64,000 nucleotides of DNA, taken from contig JAPNXP010000005.1 in NCBI GenBank assembly GCA_028753945.1, positions 2,914,001 to 2,978,000 on the forward strand, in the 5' to 3' direction. Positions 10,831-24,085 of this stretch are shown here, one piece after another; position 1 is the stretch's first letter, and each line of letters opens with the position of its first letter. The DNA is from Hexactinellida sp. DTS-2022. Taxonomy: Eukaryota > Porifera > Hexactinellida. A program made the position numbers and the translations under genes. The notes under the pieces were generated by a model. That model made no database searches. It was given only the letters and a program-made list of their open reading frames with translations, and had not been told where the DNA came from.

Positions 10831-13800
10831 TTTTTTTTTTCTCCGTAGACGGTGCCCTGGCCTGAGCTTAATAGTTGATGGGCTGAAACTTGGCATGTAG
10901 GTGCGATGGGACCGTCTAATTTGCACCTGGGGTTACGATTTTTGATTAACAAATTTTTGACACATCTTTAACACCTTTCAAAATTTGTCTGGTCCATAAC
11001 ACAAAATATGTTTTACTAAACCCCAAAATTTTATTTCACATTTGGATTCACCATAAAATTCTGCGTCTGAAGGGAGAAGAAACTTTCAATAAAGAGTTTT
11101 ATTTCTGCCATAAATGGGGGTTGAAATTTCTTTGTTTACTCACACTTCAGTTTCAGTATAACTGTTAAATCTAATTCCATTGTTTCAACTTGTAATAATT
11201 ATATTGATTTAACTTGTTAAATCTTACTCTATTGATTCAACTTGCGATAATTTAATTGATTTAACTTATAAATTGCAGCTGGCTTCTATTTAATTTACCA
11301 TACAATGGATTAAATAAAATAATATAATATAAGGAATTTGTTGACTTAATTCAACTCAACCGTGGATAACAATGCTAATATAAATAACTAATAATATAAT
11401 TTATTATCAATACATAATGAATGAATGGCATCAAACTCAAGATGGTTTAAGATAGAAACAAACTTCAAGTTTATCCACCGTTCCTTGTGACCCGGACCAA
11501 TTAACAAATGCTTCTTCACACCTTGGGCGTTGATGACTTGGCGAAAAAAAATCCAAAATTGCAGCCTGCGCCGACAGCATGTTCCTTTGGAGGCACTATC
11601 AATAAACAACCAACAAAATATAGTGCCACCAAAGGAACATGCGTCGGCACAGGGTGCAATTTTGGATTTTTTTTTTTTCTCCGTAGACGGTGCCCTGGCC
11701 AGAGCTTTATAGTTGATGGGCTTAAACTTTGCATGTAGGTGCGATGGGACCGTCTAATTTGCACCTGGGGTTACGATTTTTGATTAACAAATTTTTGACA
11801 CATCTTTAACACCTTTCAAAATTTGTCTGGTCCATAACACAAAATATGTTTTACTAAACCCCCAAATTTTATTTCATATTTGGATTCACCATAAAATTCT
11901 GCGTCTGATGGGTGAAGAAAATTTTCAATAAATGGTTTAATTTCTGCCATAAATGGGGGTTGAAATCTCTTTGTTTACTCACACTTCGATTTCAGTAAAA
12001 GTGTTAAATCTAATTCCATTGTTTCAACTTGTAATAATTATATTGATTTAACTTGTTAAATCCTACTCTAGTGATTCAACTTGCGATAATTATATTGATT
12101 CAACTTATAAATTCCAGCTGGCTTCTATTTAATTGTAGCATTACTATACAATGGATTTAATTAAATTAATTTATATAAGGAATTTGTTGACTTTACTCAA
12201 CTCACCGTGGATAACATTGCTAAAATAAATAACTAATAATTTAATTTATTATCAATAAGTAATGAATGAATGGCATTAAACTAAAGATGGTTTATGATAG
12301 AACCGTTAAGATTTTACATTCCACAACAACGATAGATTAAGTGATTATATTTATTTCGGCGAGAATATTCTTTTTGCACAATTAATGTACTGACGTAATT
12401 TATTATAATTAATTCCTTTTGTATTTAACTTATAGAATTTTCCAATTGGATTATTGGGGTTATCGAGTGCGCTGAATTCAAATATGATAGTGAAATTCGA
12501 TTTAAATTAATAATAAGTGCAAATAATTGAACTTTATTTATTTTGCTGTACATAATAATGGTGTTAAATTATTAATTTATTAATTTAATATTTATACTAA
12601 TTAGGTAAATTTCATTAATCTCAGAGATGATACAAGATAGAAACAAACTTTCAATTTATAAATTGGTCCTTATGCCAGGTACCACCTATACAAGTGGGTC
12701 TTGACACCTTGAGGTGATGATGACATCGTCAAAAAAATGTATTTTTACAATTTTGTGAATTAAATAATTCGCATGGGTTGGTTGGAGTTGGGTGAATACC
12801 CAACACGCACTTTAAAAATGCTGAGTCATCACAGATTATATTCTACTGAAACTTGAATATCTCTCAAATGAAGTGAGCTAAATGGAAACTTCCACCACTC
12901 TAAGGGTCGTTGCATACTGAAACACCTTTCTGAAATATTTTAACACCTTCATAGTGATGATGACTAGGCGAAAAAAAAAATCCAAAATTGCAGCTGTGCC
13001 GACAGCATGTTCCTTTGGAGGCACTATCAATAAACAACCACCAAAATATAGTGCCACCAAAGGAACATGCGTCGGCACAGCTGCAATTTTGGATTTTTTT
13101 TTATTATTTTTTCTCCGTAGACGGTGCCCTGGCCAGAGCTTTATAGTTGATGGGCTTAAACTTTGCATGTAGGTGCGATGGGACCGTCTAATTTGCACCT
13201 GGGGTAACGATTTTTGATTAAGAAATTTTGACACATCTTTAACACCTTTCAAAATTTGTCTGGTCCATAACACAAAATATGTTTTACTAAACCCCCAAAT
13301 TTTATTTCACATTTGGATTCACCATAAAATTCCGCGTCTGATGGGAGAAGAAAACTTTCAATAAAGAGTTTTATTTCTGCCATAAATGGGGGTTGAAATT
13401 TCTTTGTTTACTCACACTTCAGTTTCAGTATAACTGTTAAATCTAATTCCATTGTTTCAACTTGTAATAATTATATTGATTTAACTTGTTAAATCTTACT
13501 CTATTGATTCAACTTGCGATAATTAAATTGATTTAACTTATAAATTGCAGCTGGCTTCTATTTAATTTATCATACAATGGATTAAATAAAATAATATAAT
13601 ATAAGGAATTTGTTGACTTAATTCAACTCAACCGTGGATAACAATGCTAAGATAAATAACTAATAATATAATTTATTATCAATACATAATGAATGAATGG
13701 CATCAAACTCAAGATGGTTTAAGATAGAAACAAACTTCAAATTTATCTACCGTTCCTTGTGACTCGGACCAATTAACAAATGCTTCTTCACACCTTGGGC

Positions 13801-14892
13801 GTTGATGACTTGGCAAAAAAAAATCCAAAATTGCAGCCTGCGCCGACAGTATGTTCCTTTGGAGGCACTATCAATAAACAACCAACAAAATATAGTGCCA
13901 CCAAAGGAACATGCGTCGGCACAGGGTGCAATTTTGGATTTATTTTATTTTTATTTCTCCGTAGCAGGTGCCCTGGCCACACCTATATACATAGAGGGCT
14001 GAAACTTGACATGTAGGTGCGATGGGACCGTCTAATTTGCACCTGGGGTTACGATTTTTGATTAACAAATTTTGGACACATCTTTAACACCTTTCAAAAT
14101 TTGTCTGGTCCATAACTCAAAATATGTTTTAATAAACCCCAAAATTTTATTGCATATTTAGATTCACCTTAAAATTCTGCGTCTGATGGGAGAAGAAAAT
14201 TTTCAACAAAGGGTTTAATTTCTGCCATTAATGGGGGTTAAAATCTCTTTGTTTACTCACACTTCAATTTCTGTAAACTGTGAAATCTAATTCCATTGTT
14301 TCTACTTGTAATAATTAAATTGATTTAACTTGTTAAATCTTTTCACTATTGTTTCAACTTGCGATAATTAAATTGATTCAACTTATAAATTCCAGCTGGC
14401 TTCTATTTAATTGTAGTATTACTATACAATGGATTTAAAAATATATAATAATTAATTGTAGTATTACTATACAATGGATTTAAAAATATATAATAATATA
14501 AGGAATTTGTTGACTAAACTCAAATCACCGTGGATAACATTGCTAAAATATATAACTAATAATATAATTTATTATCAATACATAATGAATGAATGGCATT
14601 AAACTCAAGATGGTTTATGATAGAAACAAACTTCAAATTCAACAATCGTACCTTGTGACTCTGACCACTTAACAAATGGTTCTTCACACCTTGGGCGTTG
14701 ATGACTTGGCGAAAAAAAAATCCAAAATTGCAGCCTGCGCCGACAGCATGTTCCTTTGGAGGCACTATCAATAAACCACCAACAAAATATAGTGCCACCA
14801 AAGGAACATGCGTCGGCACAGGCTGCAATTTTGGATTTTTATTATTATTATTATTATTATTTATCCGTAGCCACTCCACAGAACAGAGTTTT

Positions 14893-15010
14893 TACTGTGC
14901 CGACTATACTATAGTATAGTGGCCCAGTTCTAATCTTACTGCCTTTAATATTATTACTGTGCCGACTATACTATAGTATAGTGGCCCAGTATTGGAATTA
15001 CTGCCTTTAT
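14893..15010. repeat. Palindromic 60-bp units, second cluster (2 copies)
   Basis: Two copies of the GTGCCGACTATACTATAG unit (near 14895 and 14958) between the fourth hairpin and the next CTCCGTAG unit start. Both tail types are represented. Confidence 0.88.
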
Positions 15011-16236
15011 TATTATTATTTCTCCGTAGCAGGTGCCCTGGCCACACCTTTATACATTGAGGGCTGAAACTTGGCATGTAGATGTGGAAGGTCCTTCTAA
15101 TTTGCACCTGGGGTTACGATTTTTTATTAATAAAATTTTGGACACATTTTTAACACCTTTCAAAATTTGTCTGGTCCATAACTAGAAAAATGTTTTACTA
15201 AACCCCCAAATTTTTTTTCACATTTGGATTCACCATAAAATTCTGCGTCTAATGGGCGAAGAAAACTTTCAATAAAGAGTTTTATTTCTGACATAAATGG
15301 GAGTTGAAATTTCTTTGTTTACTAACACTTCAGTTTAATTGAAAGTGTTAAATCTAATTCTATTGTTTCAACTCGTTATTATTATATTGATTCAACTTGT
15401 GAGATCGAGTAGGCTTCTATTTTCCAATTGAAAACCGAGATTTTACATTCCATAACAACGACAGATTATGTGATTATATTTACTTCTGCGAGAATATTAT
15501 TGCACTGTTAATATACTGACGTAATTAATTATAATTAATTCAGTCAGTATATGACTTATATAGATGCTCCCAATTTGTTTATTAGGGGTTATCGAGTGTG
15601 CGGAATTGAAATTTGATAGCCAAATTAATTAATTTATTATTTATGACAAAATAATTAAACTTAATAAATATAAGTTGACATTGAAATTGGTGTTAAATTA
15701 TAAATAATATTAATAATTATATATACTAATTAATTAAATATCTAAATCTCAGAGATCATAGAAGATAGAAACAAACTTTCAATTTATCAATTGGTCCTTA
15801 TGGCACGTGCCACCTATACAAGTGGGTCTTGACACCTTGAGGTGATGATGACATCGTTAAAAAAATGTGTTTATACAATTTTGTTAATTCGATATTTAAA
15901 ATGGGTTAGTTGATGTTGGGTGATGACCCAACACTCACATAAAAAATGCTGAGTCTTCAGCTATTATATTCTACTCAAACTTGAATATCTCTAAAATGAA
16001 GTGAGCTAAATGGAAACTTCCACCACTCTAAGGGTCGATGCCTTCTGAAACACCTCTAGAAATAATTTAACACCTTCATAGTGATGATGACATGGCGAAA
16101 AAAAATCCAAAATTGCAGCCTGTGCCGACAGCATGTTCCTTTGGAGGCACTATCAATAAACCACCACCAAAATATAGTGCCACCAAGGGAACATGCGTCG
16201 GCACAGGCTGCAATTTTGGATTTTTATTATTATTAC

Positions 16237-16405
16237 TGTGCCGACTATACTATAGTATAGTGACCCAGTATTGGAATCACTACCTTTATTATTACTGTGC
16301 CGACTATACTATAGTATAGTGGCCCAGTATTGGAATCACTGCCTTTATTACTGTGCCGACTATACTATAGTATAGTGGCCCAGTATTGGAATCACTGCCT
16401 TTATT
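16237..16405. repeat. Palindromic 60-bp units, third cluster (3 copies)
   Basis: Three copies (near 16237, 16294 and 16350), all of the ATTGGAATCACTGCC type, again between a hairpin and a CTCCGTAG unit start. The first has GTGACCCAGT for GTGGCCCAGT. Confidence 0.88.
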
Positions 16406-18320
16406 ATTATTATTATTTTTTTTTCTCCGTAGACGGTGCCCTGGCCAGAGCTTTAGAGTTGATGGGCTAAAACTTGGCATGTAGGTGCGATAGGACCGTC
16501 TAATTTGCACCTGGGGTTACGATTTTTGATTAACAAATTTTTTACACATCTTTAACACCTTTCAAAATTTGTCTGGTCCATAACTCAAAAATTGTTTTAC
16601 TAAACCCCCACATTTTATTTTATATTTGGATTCACCATAAAATTCTGCGTCTGATGGGAGAAGAAACCTTTCAATAAAGGGGTCAATTTCTGCCATAAAT
16701 GGGGGTTGAAATTTCTTTGTTTACTCACACTTCAATTTCAGTAAAGTGTTAAATCTAATTCCATTGTTTCAACTTGTAATAATTATATTGATTTAACTTG
16801 TTAAATCCTACTCTAGTGATTCAACTTGCGATAATTATATTGATTCAACTTATAAATTCCAGCTGGCTTCTATTTAATTGTAGCATTACTATACAATGGA
16901 TTAAATTAAATTAATTTATATAAGGAATTTGTTGACTTTACTCAACTCACCGTGGATAACATTGCTAAAATAAATAACTAACAATTTAATTTATTATCAA
17001 TAAGTAATGAATGAATGGCATTAAACTAAAGATGGTTTATGATAGAACCGTTAAGATTTTACATTCCACAACAACGACAGATTAAGTGATTATATTTATT
17101 TCGGCGAGAATATTCTTTTTGCACAATTAATGTACTGACGTAATTTATTATAATTAATTCCTTTTGTATTTAACTTATAGAATTTTCCAATTGGATTATT
17201 GGGGTTATCGAGTGCGCTGAATTCAAATATGATAGTGAAATTCGATTTAAATTAATAATAAGTGCAAATAATTGAACTTTATTTATTTTGCTGTACATAA
17301 TAATGGTGTTAAATTATTAATTTATTAATTACATATTTATAATAATTAGCTAAATTTCATTAATCTCAGAGATGATACAAGATAGAAACAAACTTTCAAT
17401 TTATCAATTGGTCCTTATGCCAGGTACCACCTATACAAGTGGGTCTTGACACCTTGAGGTGATGATGACATCGTCAAAAAAATGTATTTTTACAATTTTG
17501 TGAATTAAATAATTCGCATGGATTGGTTGGAGTTGGATGAATACCCAACACGCACTTTAAAAATGCTGAGTCATCACAGATTATATTCTACTGAAACTTG
17601 AATATCTCTCGCTAAAAGGAAGTGAACTAAAACGAAACTTCCACCACTCTAAGGGTCGATGCCTTCTGTAATACCTTTTTGAAATGATTTAACACCTTTA
17701 TAGTGATGATGACTTGGCGAAAAAAAAATCCAAAATTGCATCCTGTGCCGACAGCATGTTCCATTGGAGGCACTATCAATAAACCACCAACAAAATATAG
17801 TGCCACCCAAGGAACATGCGTCGGCACAGGATGCAATTTTGGATTTTATTATTATTATTATCGATATTATTTCTCCGTAGACGGTACCCTGCCCTCACCT
17901 TTATAAATTAAGGGCTAAAACTTGGCATGTAGGTGCGGAGTGACCGTCTAATTTGCACCTGGGGTTACGATTTCCGTTCAAATTTTCTTAACACCTATTT
18001 AATCTAATTATCCTTCATAACATTAAATAATAAATAGTGAGCTTCATAAAATGTACATATTTGGATAGAGAATTAAATTCTACACCTTTTCACAGTGCAC
18101 GAATTTTCAAATTGGGTTTAGATTGTGCCACTATTGAGTTTCAAATTTCCTTTGTTTACACACACTTCAATTTCAGTAAAACTGTTAAATCTAATTCTAT
18201 TGTTTCAACTTGTAGCAATTATATTGATTTAACTTGCTAAATCTTACTCTATTGATTCAACTCGCGATAATTATATTGATTCAACTTATAAATTCCAGCT
18301 GGCTTCTATTTAATAACGGT

Positions 18321-18928
18321 ATCCCTTATAGGAAACTGATAAATCACTGTAGAACATGTCTATAGATTCTCTGAATACTTCTAAGTAATAACACAAGTTG
18401 ATCAGCTTAAAAATAGCCAAGAATTTATTCATTCAAGTGCATATTGAATTGTTTTGACTAGGTATGGATTCTTTTAATATAAAGTTATGTGCGTCTATTC
18501 AATATAACATAGATAGTGTCAAGCTTCTATATAGTTTCTGAATTGTTCTAGAATGTTCTCTAGCTCAATTCAACTATATAAAAGCAATATCTTTCGGAGC
18601 TATTTCGAATAAAATGAGATTTCGAAATTTCTTCAACGAATATGAGGGGGACAACGTCTGAGGTAGGGATATTTGAATATTTATTTAGTTTTGAGATTGT
18701 TTATCTCTTATTAGTAGAATTATGGTGTTTTTTGCTTATTCAATCACTCGTAGCTAAATGTTAGTGGTCTAGAACTTGTAGAAATTTTTCGAGCTCTTAA
18801 CCTATCTTGATTTCGTCTAACTCCGTGACATTAGTCACCAAACACCGGCATTTATATTATTTTGAGAAAAAGGCCGCAAAGAATCCCCACACGATTAAAT
18901 TTACGAAGTAGTATTCGATAACTATACT
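18321..18928. other. Gene-free stretch
   Basis: AT-rich sequence between the hairpin-unit array and the CAACTCATT element. No open frame or repeat recognised. Confidence 0.4.
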
Positions 18929-18936
18929 ATCTAACT

Positions 18937-19596
18937 CAGGGCTGTATCAACTCATTTTGAGTTGGTAAAAAAACTCATTTCCTCGGAACCAACTCATTCA
19001 TTTATATTGTACCAACTCATTCAACTCATTCATTTGGATGTAACCAACTCATTCAACTCATTCAATTTATCCAGTTTTATGCAACCAACTCATTTCAACT
19101 CATTTCAACTCATTCAACTCATTTCAACTCATTTTAAAACTCGTTCAACTCGACTCATTTAATTACACATTCAAATGCATGTAACTCACATGCAATTAAC
19201 TCATTTAAAAATTGTATACATATGCGATGCAAGCCACTGTTGCTAAAAAACTTGCTTCAGCACTATTTTCATGATTTCGAGTATTTTTCGAGTATTGAGA
19301 TGGGATCTGCATCTCACTATGGGTTGACGCAAATACTACTTATGCCACATGGCAGGACAATTATTGTCTATGATATATATTTTAACCAATTTTAGAAATG
19401 AGTTGGTTCAAACCAACCATTTCTAAAATGAGTTGATTCAACCAACTCATTTCTAAAATGAGTTGAACTCATTTCAACTCATTCAAGTGAGCTATCAACT
19501 CATTCAACTCATTCATTTAGACCACTACCAACTCATTCAACTCATTCAGAAAAATGAGTTGATTTTGCCAACTCAAAATGAGTTGATACAGCCCTG
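18937..19596. mobile_element. hAT-type MITE filled with CAACTCATT words
   Basis: 660 bp. Ends CAGGGCTGTATCAACTCATT and AATGAGTTGATACAGCCCTG form inverted repeats of at least 28 bp. The target duplication ATCTAACT is perfect on both sides (18929-18936 and 19597-19604). An 8-bp duplication and CAG/CTG tips are hAT hallmarks. Both halves consist largely of the word CAACTCATT, direct in the left half and inverted toward the right end, probably transposase-binding sites. No coding. Confidence 0.9.
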
Positions 19597-19604
19597 ATCT
19601 AACT

Positions 19605-20372
19605 TAAAAAGGATTATTGATGTTACTAGGAAGTTGGAACTAAGCTCTAGCTTATTATTTAATTTCAAAGTTCATGGTTTCATTTCTGAAATGACACCAC
19701 CATATATGGGTATGTAAATTTATAGAAGTGTGACCATTTGATTATGAGTCTCATTTGTACTTTCAATGAGTTTGTAGTAGGATATTGATGTGAATAGAAT
19801 GTTAGAGCTAAACTCTAGAGTTTATACTTTCGTTGATATAGATTTTGCTGTGTCATCAAAATTGGGCACATTGCATGCCCATATAGGGATCATTTTGAAA
19901 ACGGAGGGTGTTAGGGTCCCAAAATGTATTATGCACGTATAGGAAGTTGTGTATTGCGAGCATTTTGAGACGTAATTGTTGATGCTAGCTGCTCGGGTGC
20001 CTGAGATAGAAAATGGACAAGAAAACGTACCCTCGAATGAGATTATAGACCATAAATGTTTAGATTTTCACTTTTTGCGAATTTTTTTTGATCAATTGTT
20101 GTTTATTTTCGTCATTGATTGCTAGGATAGAGTTATGATACCCCCAATCTTACCATTGTTGAGGAATACAGTACTGATAATAGTTCAAAGTGGAGAAACC
20201 CGTGATACGCTGTACAAAATAGCTAATAACTCTGAAAATACGCGTGGACGTGGCTCAAAACCATATACAAACGTTAGTTATGGTCCTTCGGCAGTGTTTG
20301 GTACAAAAAAAAAAATTAATTTATGTTGTTTTTTGGAGAGAAATTTCGATTTCTTTCCCTATTTAAATAATT
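19605..20372. repeat. Dispersed repeat related in inverted orientation to 55.5-56.0 kb
   Basis: Matches include the ATGTTACTAGGAAGTTGGAAC / TAGAGC region against GAGCTTAGCTCTAACTTCCT at about 55904, GGGCACATTGCATGCCCA against the 55690 region, and GCTCGGGTG against CCCGAGCAC. No element ends resolved. From about 20135 an open frame of 95 codons is present but has no recognisable homology. Confidence 0.5.
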
Positions 20373-21087
20373 GTAGTGTTTTGACAAAAACTGTCCGCCC
20401 GGACAGTTTTTGTCAAATTTAGCAAAAAATGTTTGGCTACAAAAACTGTCCGGCAGGACAGTTTTTGTCAAACACTAAATACAATCCTGAATATCCGGAT
20501 TTTTGATTATCCGGGAACCCTTGGTTGATTTATTACAATGTGTTTATCCTAAAAGTTAGATTTCTCACTTGTCATTTTCTAGTATACATATTTACTGTAT
20601 TATCACAGATTCGCTTTATTGCGTAATATGCTTACACATATAACTGGCAGGTATTATTATGGATCCTGTTACCCCATATTTTTGTTGCCGTACACTATTT
20701 CTTTAAAAAAAATGTTTTCTACGACTATATTTCCCTTGGATCTAAGCAATGTACTTTTATGTTCCATCTCTGAGGACACCCTAACCGAAGCAGGGCATTT
20801 TAACCGAGGCAATTAAAGAAGATTCCCTAGAGGAGGGGAAAAGTCTTCCCTAGGAAAATTGTTTGGAGAACATTTTTTCAAGGGGAAACAGGATCTCCTC
20901 TGACAACGGCACTTATCTTGACAGCATATTCCCAAGAATATTTTTGAACATCGCTTATTATTCTTTCATTATAGTCTATATCAAATACTCTACGTATTTT
21001 CTGCCTCTTATTAATTAACTATGCTTTTTAACAAGTTCTGTGTAAATAGATTTACTTAGTTTTGACGCTTCGTCAATCCAGATTTAA

Positions 21088-23720
21088 ATGGACTCAACCG
21101 AATATGATATTATTTTGAAATACCTCAAATCCAACTCATACCCTATATCTGCAACAAACAATGAGAAGAGAAAGATCCGCAGGCAATCTGCTAACTACCA
21201 GATTGTAGGAGATAAGCTTTACAGAGTAGCTGACAGTAGTCAGTTATTGGTGATCCAAGCCAATCAGTTGGATGATATCTTAAAAGAAGTACACGAAAAC
21301 TCGGGACATCAGTGTACTAGATACACTTACAAACTTACGAAAGATCGCTACTATTGGCCCAGTATGTATAAGGATATTGAAACTTATGTGAGTACATGCT
21401 TGAGATGCCAGAAGAATCAGCCTAGCCTCAAAGCTCCAATAGATCCTCTAAAACCATTGCCTATAATATCGAAAGTTTGGTATCGCGTTGGCATGGACTT
21501 AACGGGTCCACTTATTGAATCCAATGGCTTCAAATACATTCTAACGATGATAGACCATTTTACCAGATGGATTGAAACGCGCCCACTCCGCTCTAAAGAA
21601 GCCTCAGAGGTTGCCCGAGGTCTATACTCAATCTATTGTAGGCAGGGAGCTCCAGTCCAAATCATCAGTGATAATGGGACCGAATTCAAAAACAAATTAT
21701 CAAAGGCTCTGCATGAAGCTTACGACTGTAAGCTCATCTTCTCGACACCTCGCCATCCTCAGACTAATGGATTAGTGGAATCGTCTCACAAGTCGGTCAA
21801 GCGATCTTTGGTTAAATCTTTAGATGAAAAACATGAAAATTGGTCTGATTTCCTTGAGGAAATTACATTTTCAATAAACATTAGACCGAGAATAACTACT
21901 TCTTTCTCTGCATTCGAGTTAATGCATGGATCTCGCAAACCACGACTACCTATTCAGGCACAAAATCTTGACATCAGTACCCAGAAAACTCGTCAGTAGA
22001 CGAGTGGACTACAGAGGATCAGATTGACGAACTAGTCGATTTCATGCAAGAATCCCAACAATCTAATATAAACGTTGCCATCAAACATCTTACTCATTCC
22101 CAAACACTGATGAAACAGCAATATGACAAAAAGCTTAATAAAAAAACTATATGTAAACCTGAAAAGGGGGATGATGTACTAATTGAAAATACTTACCAAA
22201 ACCAAAAAGGTGGAAAACTCCAAGATCAATGGCTTGGTCCTTATCCCGTTGCTAAGGTGACCCAAAGTAATGTTCACGTCCTTCGAAATAAATCTACGCA
22301 GCGAGTCAAGAGGTCGAAGGTTAAATTGGTGAAAAGGCCCCTTGATCAACAAGAATCACCTCCTAGCAAGTACCAATGCTTGTCTAATGAAAATTCCGAG
22401 GATACTTTGACCAATTGTGACGATGGCCTGTTTATTCCGTCTTCTCAATTTCAAGGAATTGAGGAAACAACTTTTGAGACTAATGTAGTAAAAAAAACAA
22501 GAGAGGAAGTTTTAGAATTCCTCAATTTGATGAAAGATAGAACGATACATTCTAAAAATGAAACTCCACTGTCCGAACTCCATCGCCAATTACATATGAG
22601 GATAGACCTTCCATTTCGACAACTATTCGATTGGAGAGAAGAGCATTTCCCTCAAAAGGAATTTCCAGAGATGCGATTGATGCATTTTGAGACTCGTCAG
22701 GAGATGGCAGATATCTTATCTCAATGGTATTTAGAATGTCATTCTATCAAGATTCCTATTTACCAACACAGTGAGGAAGATTATGAATATTCATCACATT
22801 GGCAACAAAAAAGCATGGATTACGCGACTAAAGTACTACAACCAGTTCTAAATGAATTGATTTTGCAAGTTCCTGAAATAGAAATTGACTTGACCACACA
22901 GAAATCCTCACGACATTTAGTGAGGACATGTGTGTTACATGGGGCGGACACCTCGATGGAATTGAATTATTAAACACATGTTCAATCGACAATTTTATTA
23001 CTTTGCTTAGCTTGCATCATGACACTATTTCTGAAGCTCTCGAACTCCTTCAGAGAACCCTAGCCTCCCCTTCCGGAATGCTTTATCATTGATAAAAACT
23101 CGCCGTTTTGATCAACTAAAGGTGTGGATTGCTCAAATGCTCGGAATGACAGTCTCCAATTATCAGTATAACTTCTTGGGTTATGAAGGACTAACTGTTC
23201 ATCTTTTATGCAGGGATTTAGTCTTATCTTCAGACTCATACCAAATTTCTTTCAATGTTGGAATTGTTGTTACCAGTCCGAAAAGAATCTCACTATCACT
23301 TCACTAACTTCATTCAATTCCAATTGTCAACTTTCTATCAATGAGCATATTAACTCTAGTTTTAGTTGTTTAAAATGCCGAGATCCAGTTAAAAATATTG
23401 AACGGTTATCATTTGGCTTTAACAAGCTATCTCCCCTCTTGATCCTTGAAGTAGGACATATTATAAAGGGAGTTCAGGTGGACGACATCAATGAAACAGT
23501 TACAATACAACACAATGATCAAGTGGTAGAATATACCCTTCTGGGTTTTACAGTTCATTTTGGAATACATTTTTCTATGAGAGTTAAAAGGGAAGATAGT
23601 TGGTACTCTTATGATGGAATGGAACGACCGAAACTAAAAAGTCTAGATAACAAAATGATAAACTTTTGTGGCCGCATTAATTCTATTATTTATGTAGTTA
23701 GTAAAATCACGAAAATGTAG
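21088..23720 (+). pseudogene. Transposase of element A: integrase, GPY/F, USP-like protease
   Basis: Domains in order: an HHCC zinc-binding module (H-ENSG-H ... CLRC) with YYWP; the integrase core with Asp in GMDLTGPL (21496-21498), Asp in ISDNGTEF (21670-21672) and Glu in GLVESSHK (21778-21780); a GPY/F module (WLGPYPVAKVTQSNVHVL); an uncharacterised ~200-residue helical region; then a cysteine-protease-like domain. That domain has a Cys box LLNTCSIDNFI (Cys 22979-22981), two C-x2-C pairs (CWNC and CLKC), LLILEVGHI, and a His box TVHFGIHF...WYSYDG. This order of Cys box, Cys4 finger and His box is that of ubiquitin-specific proteases. Frame breaks near 21990, 22960 and 23210 inactivate the copy. 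No introns, unlike elements B, C, D and O. Integrase assignment is firm; the protease subclass is inferred from motifs. Confidence 0.85.
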
Positions 23721-23984
23721 GCTTGTGTGTTGTTATAATGTTCGATTGATTTTGAAATAAAAACGATCGAGTTTCTATGTGACGAGCCCTTCAGTCTTGG
23801 TTGCTTTGCGACGGATCGACCCTATGCACCTCAAGTTAACGGCTGCTGTGAGGCCTTACTTCTCACCCTTTCTACCATGGAAAATTGTAGAAAGGGACGC
23901 TATATACTATATCCCTTTATAATATTTCCATAGTTTTAACTTGTTTTTCATATTCTAAATTTATAACGGCTTACTTATATGGCG

Positions 23985-24085
23985 GCCGCCTACAATGTCG
24001 GCTAGCCGACATATAAGCAAATTTCGCCGACAAATAATGATTTGGCCGACATATAAGCAAAATCTCGCCGACATATAAGGAATTC
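23985..24085. repeat. Word array CCGACATATAAGCAAA inside element A
   Basis: Three or four copies of GCCGACATATAAG (near 24008, 24050 and 24067) with a related CGCCGACAAATAATG, preceded by its inverse near 23970 (CTTATATGGCGG). Possibly a small nested MITE or subterminal binding sites of element A. Confidence 0.65.

Larger units (their letters stand above)
10848..18320 (+). repeat. Array of large hairpin-bearing repeat units
   Basis: Six or seven head-to-tail units. A unit opens CTCCGTAGACGGTGCCCTGG, continues GGGCTGAAACTTGGCATGTA and ATTTGCACCTGGGGTTACGA, runs 0.8-1.6 kb and closes with GGCGAAAAAAA plus a hairpin of ~115 nt. Hairpins lie at 11552-11666, 12981-13093, 13824-13938, 14721-14835, 16106-16220 and 17729-17843. 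A last unit, 17870-18320, is truncated. Units at 11.7-13.1, 15.0-16.2 and 16.4-17.8 kb are the long form, with an extra module (from CGTTAAGATTTTACATTCC or its counterpart, to CCACTCTAAGGGTCG). No helicase, Rep or transposase is encoded; open frames over the hairpins arise only from its two arms. Short ATT-rich tracts follow each hairpin. Mechanism unknown: head-to-tail tandems fit rolling-circle or satellite-like amplification. Confidence 0.85.

Noticed and set aside
11388..14919. Paired plus- and minus-strand open frames of 60-130 codons across each hairpin
   Set aside because: Both strands translate to nearly the same peptide because the hairpin arms are complementary. The frames exist only because of the palindrome.
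10848..18320. Helitron array
   Set aside because: Head-to-tail units with a terminal hairpin suggested Helitrons, but units lack the TC start and CTRR end next to the hairpin and no Rep/helicase is present. Left as an unclassified repeat.
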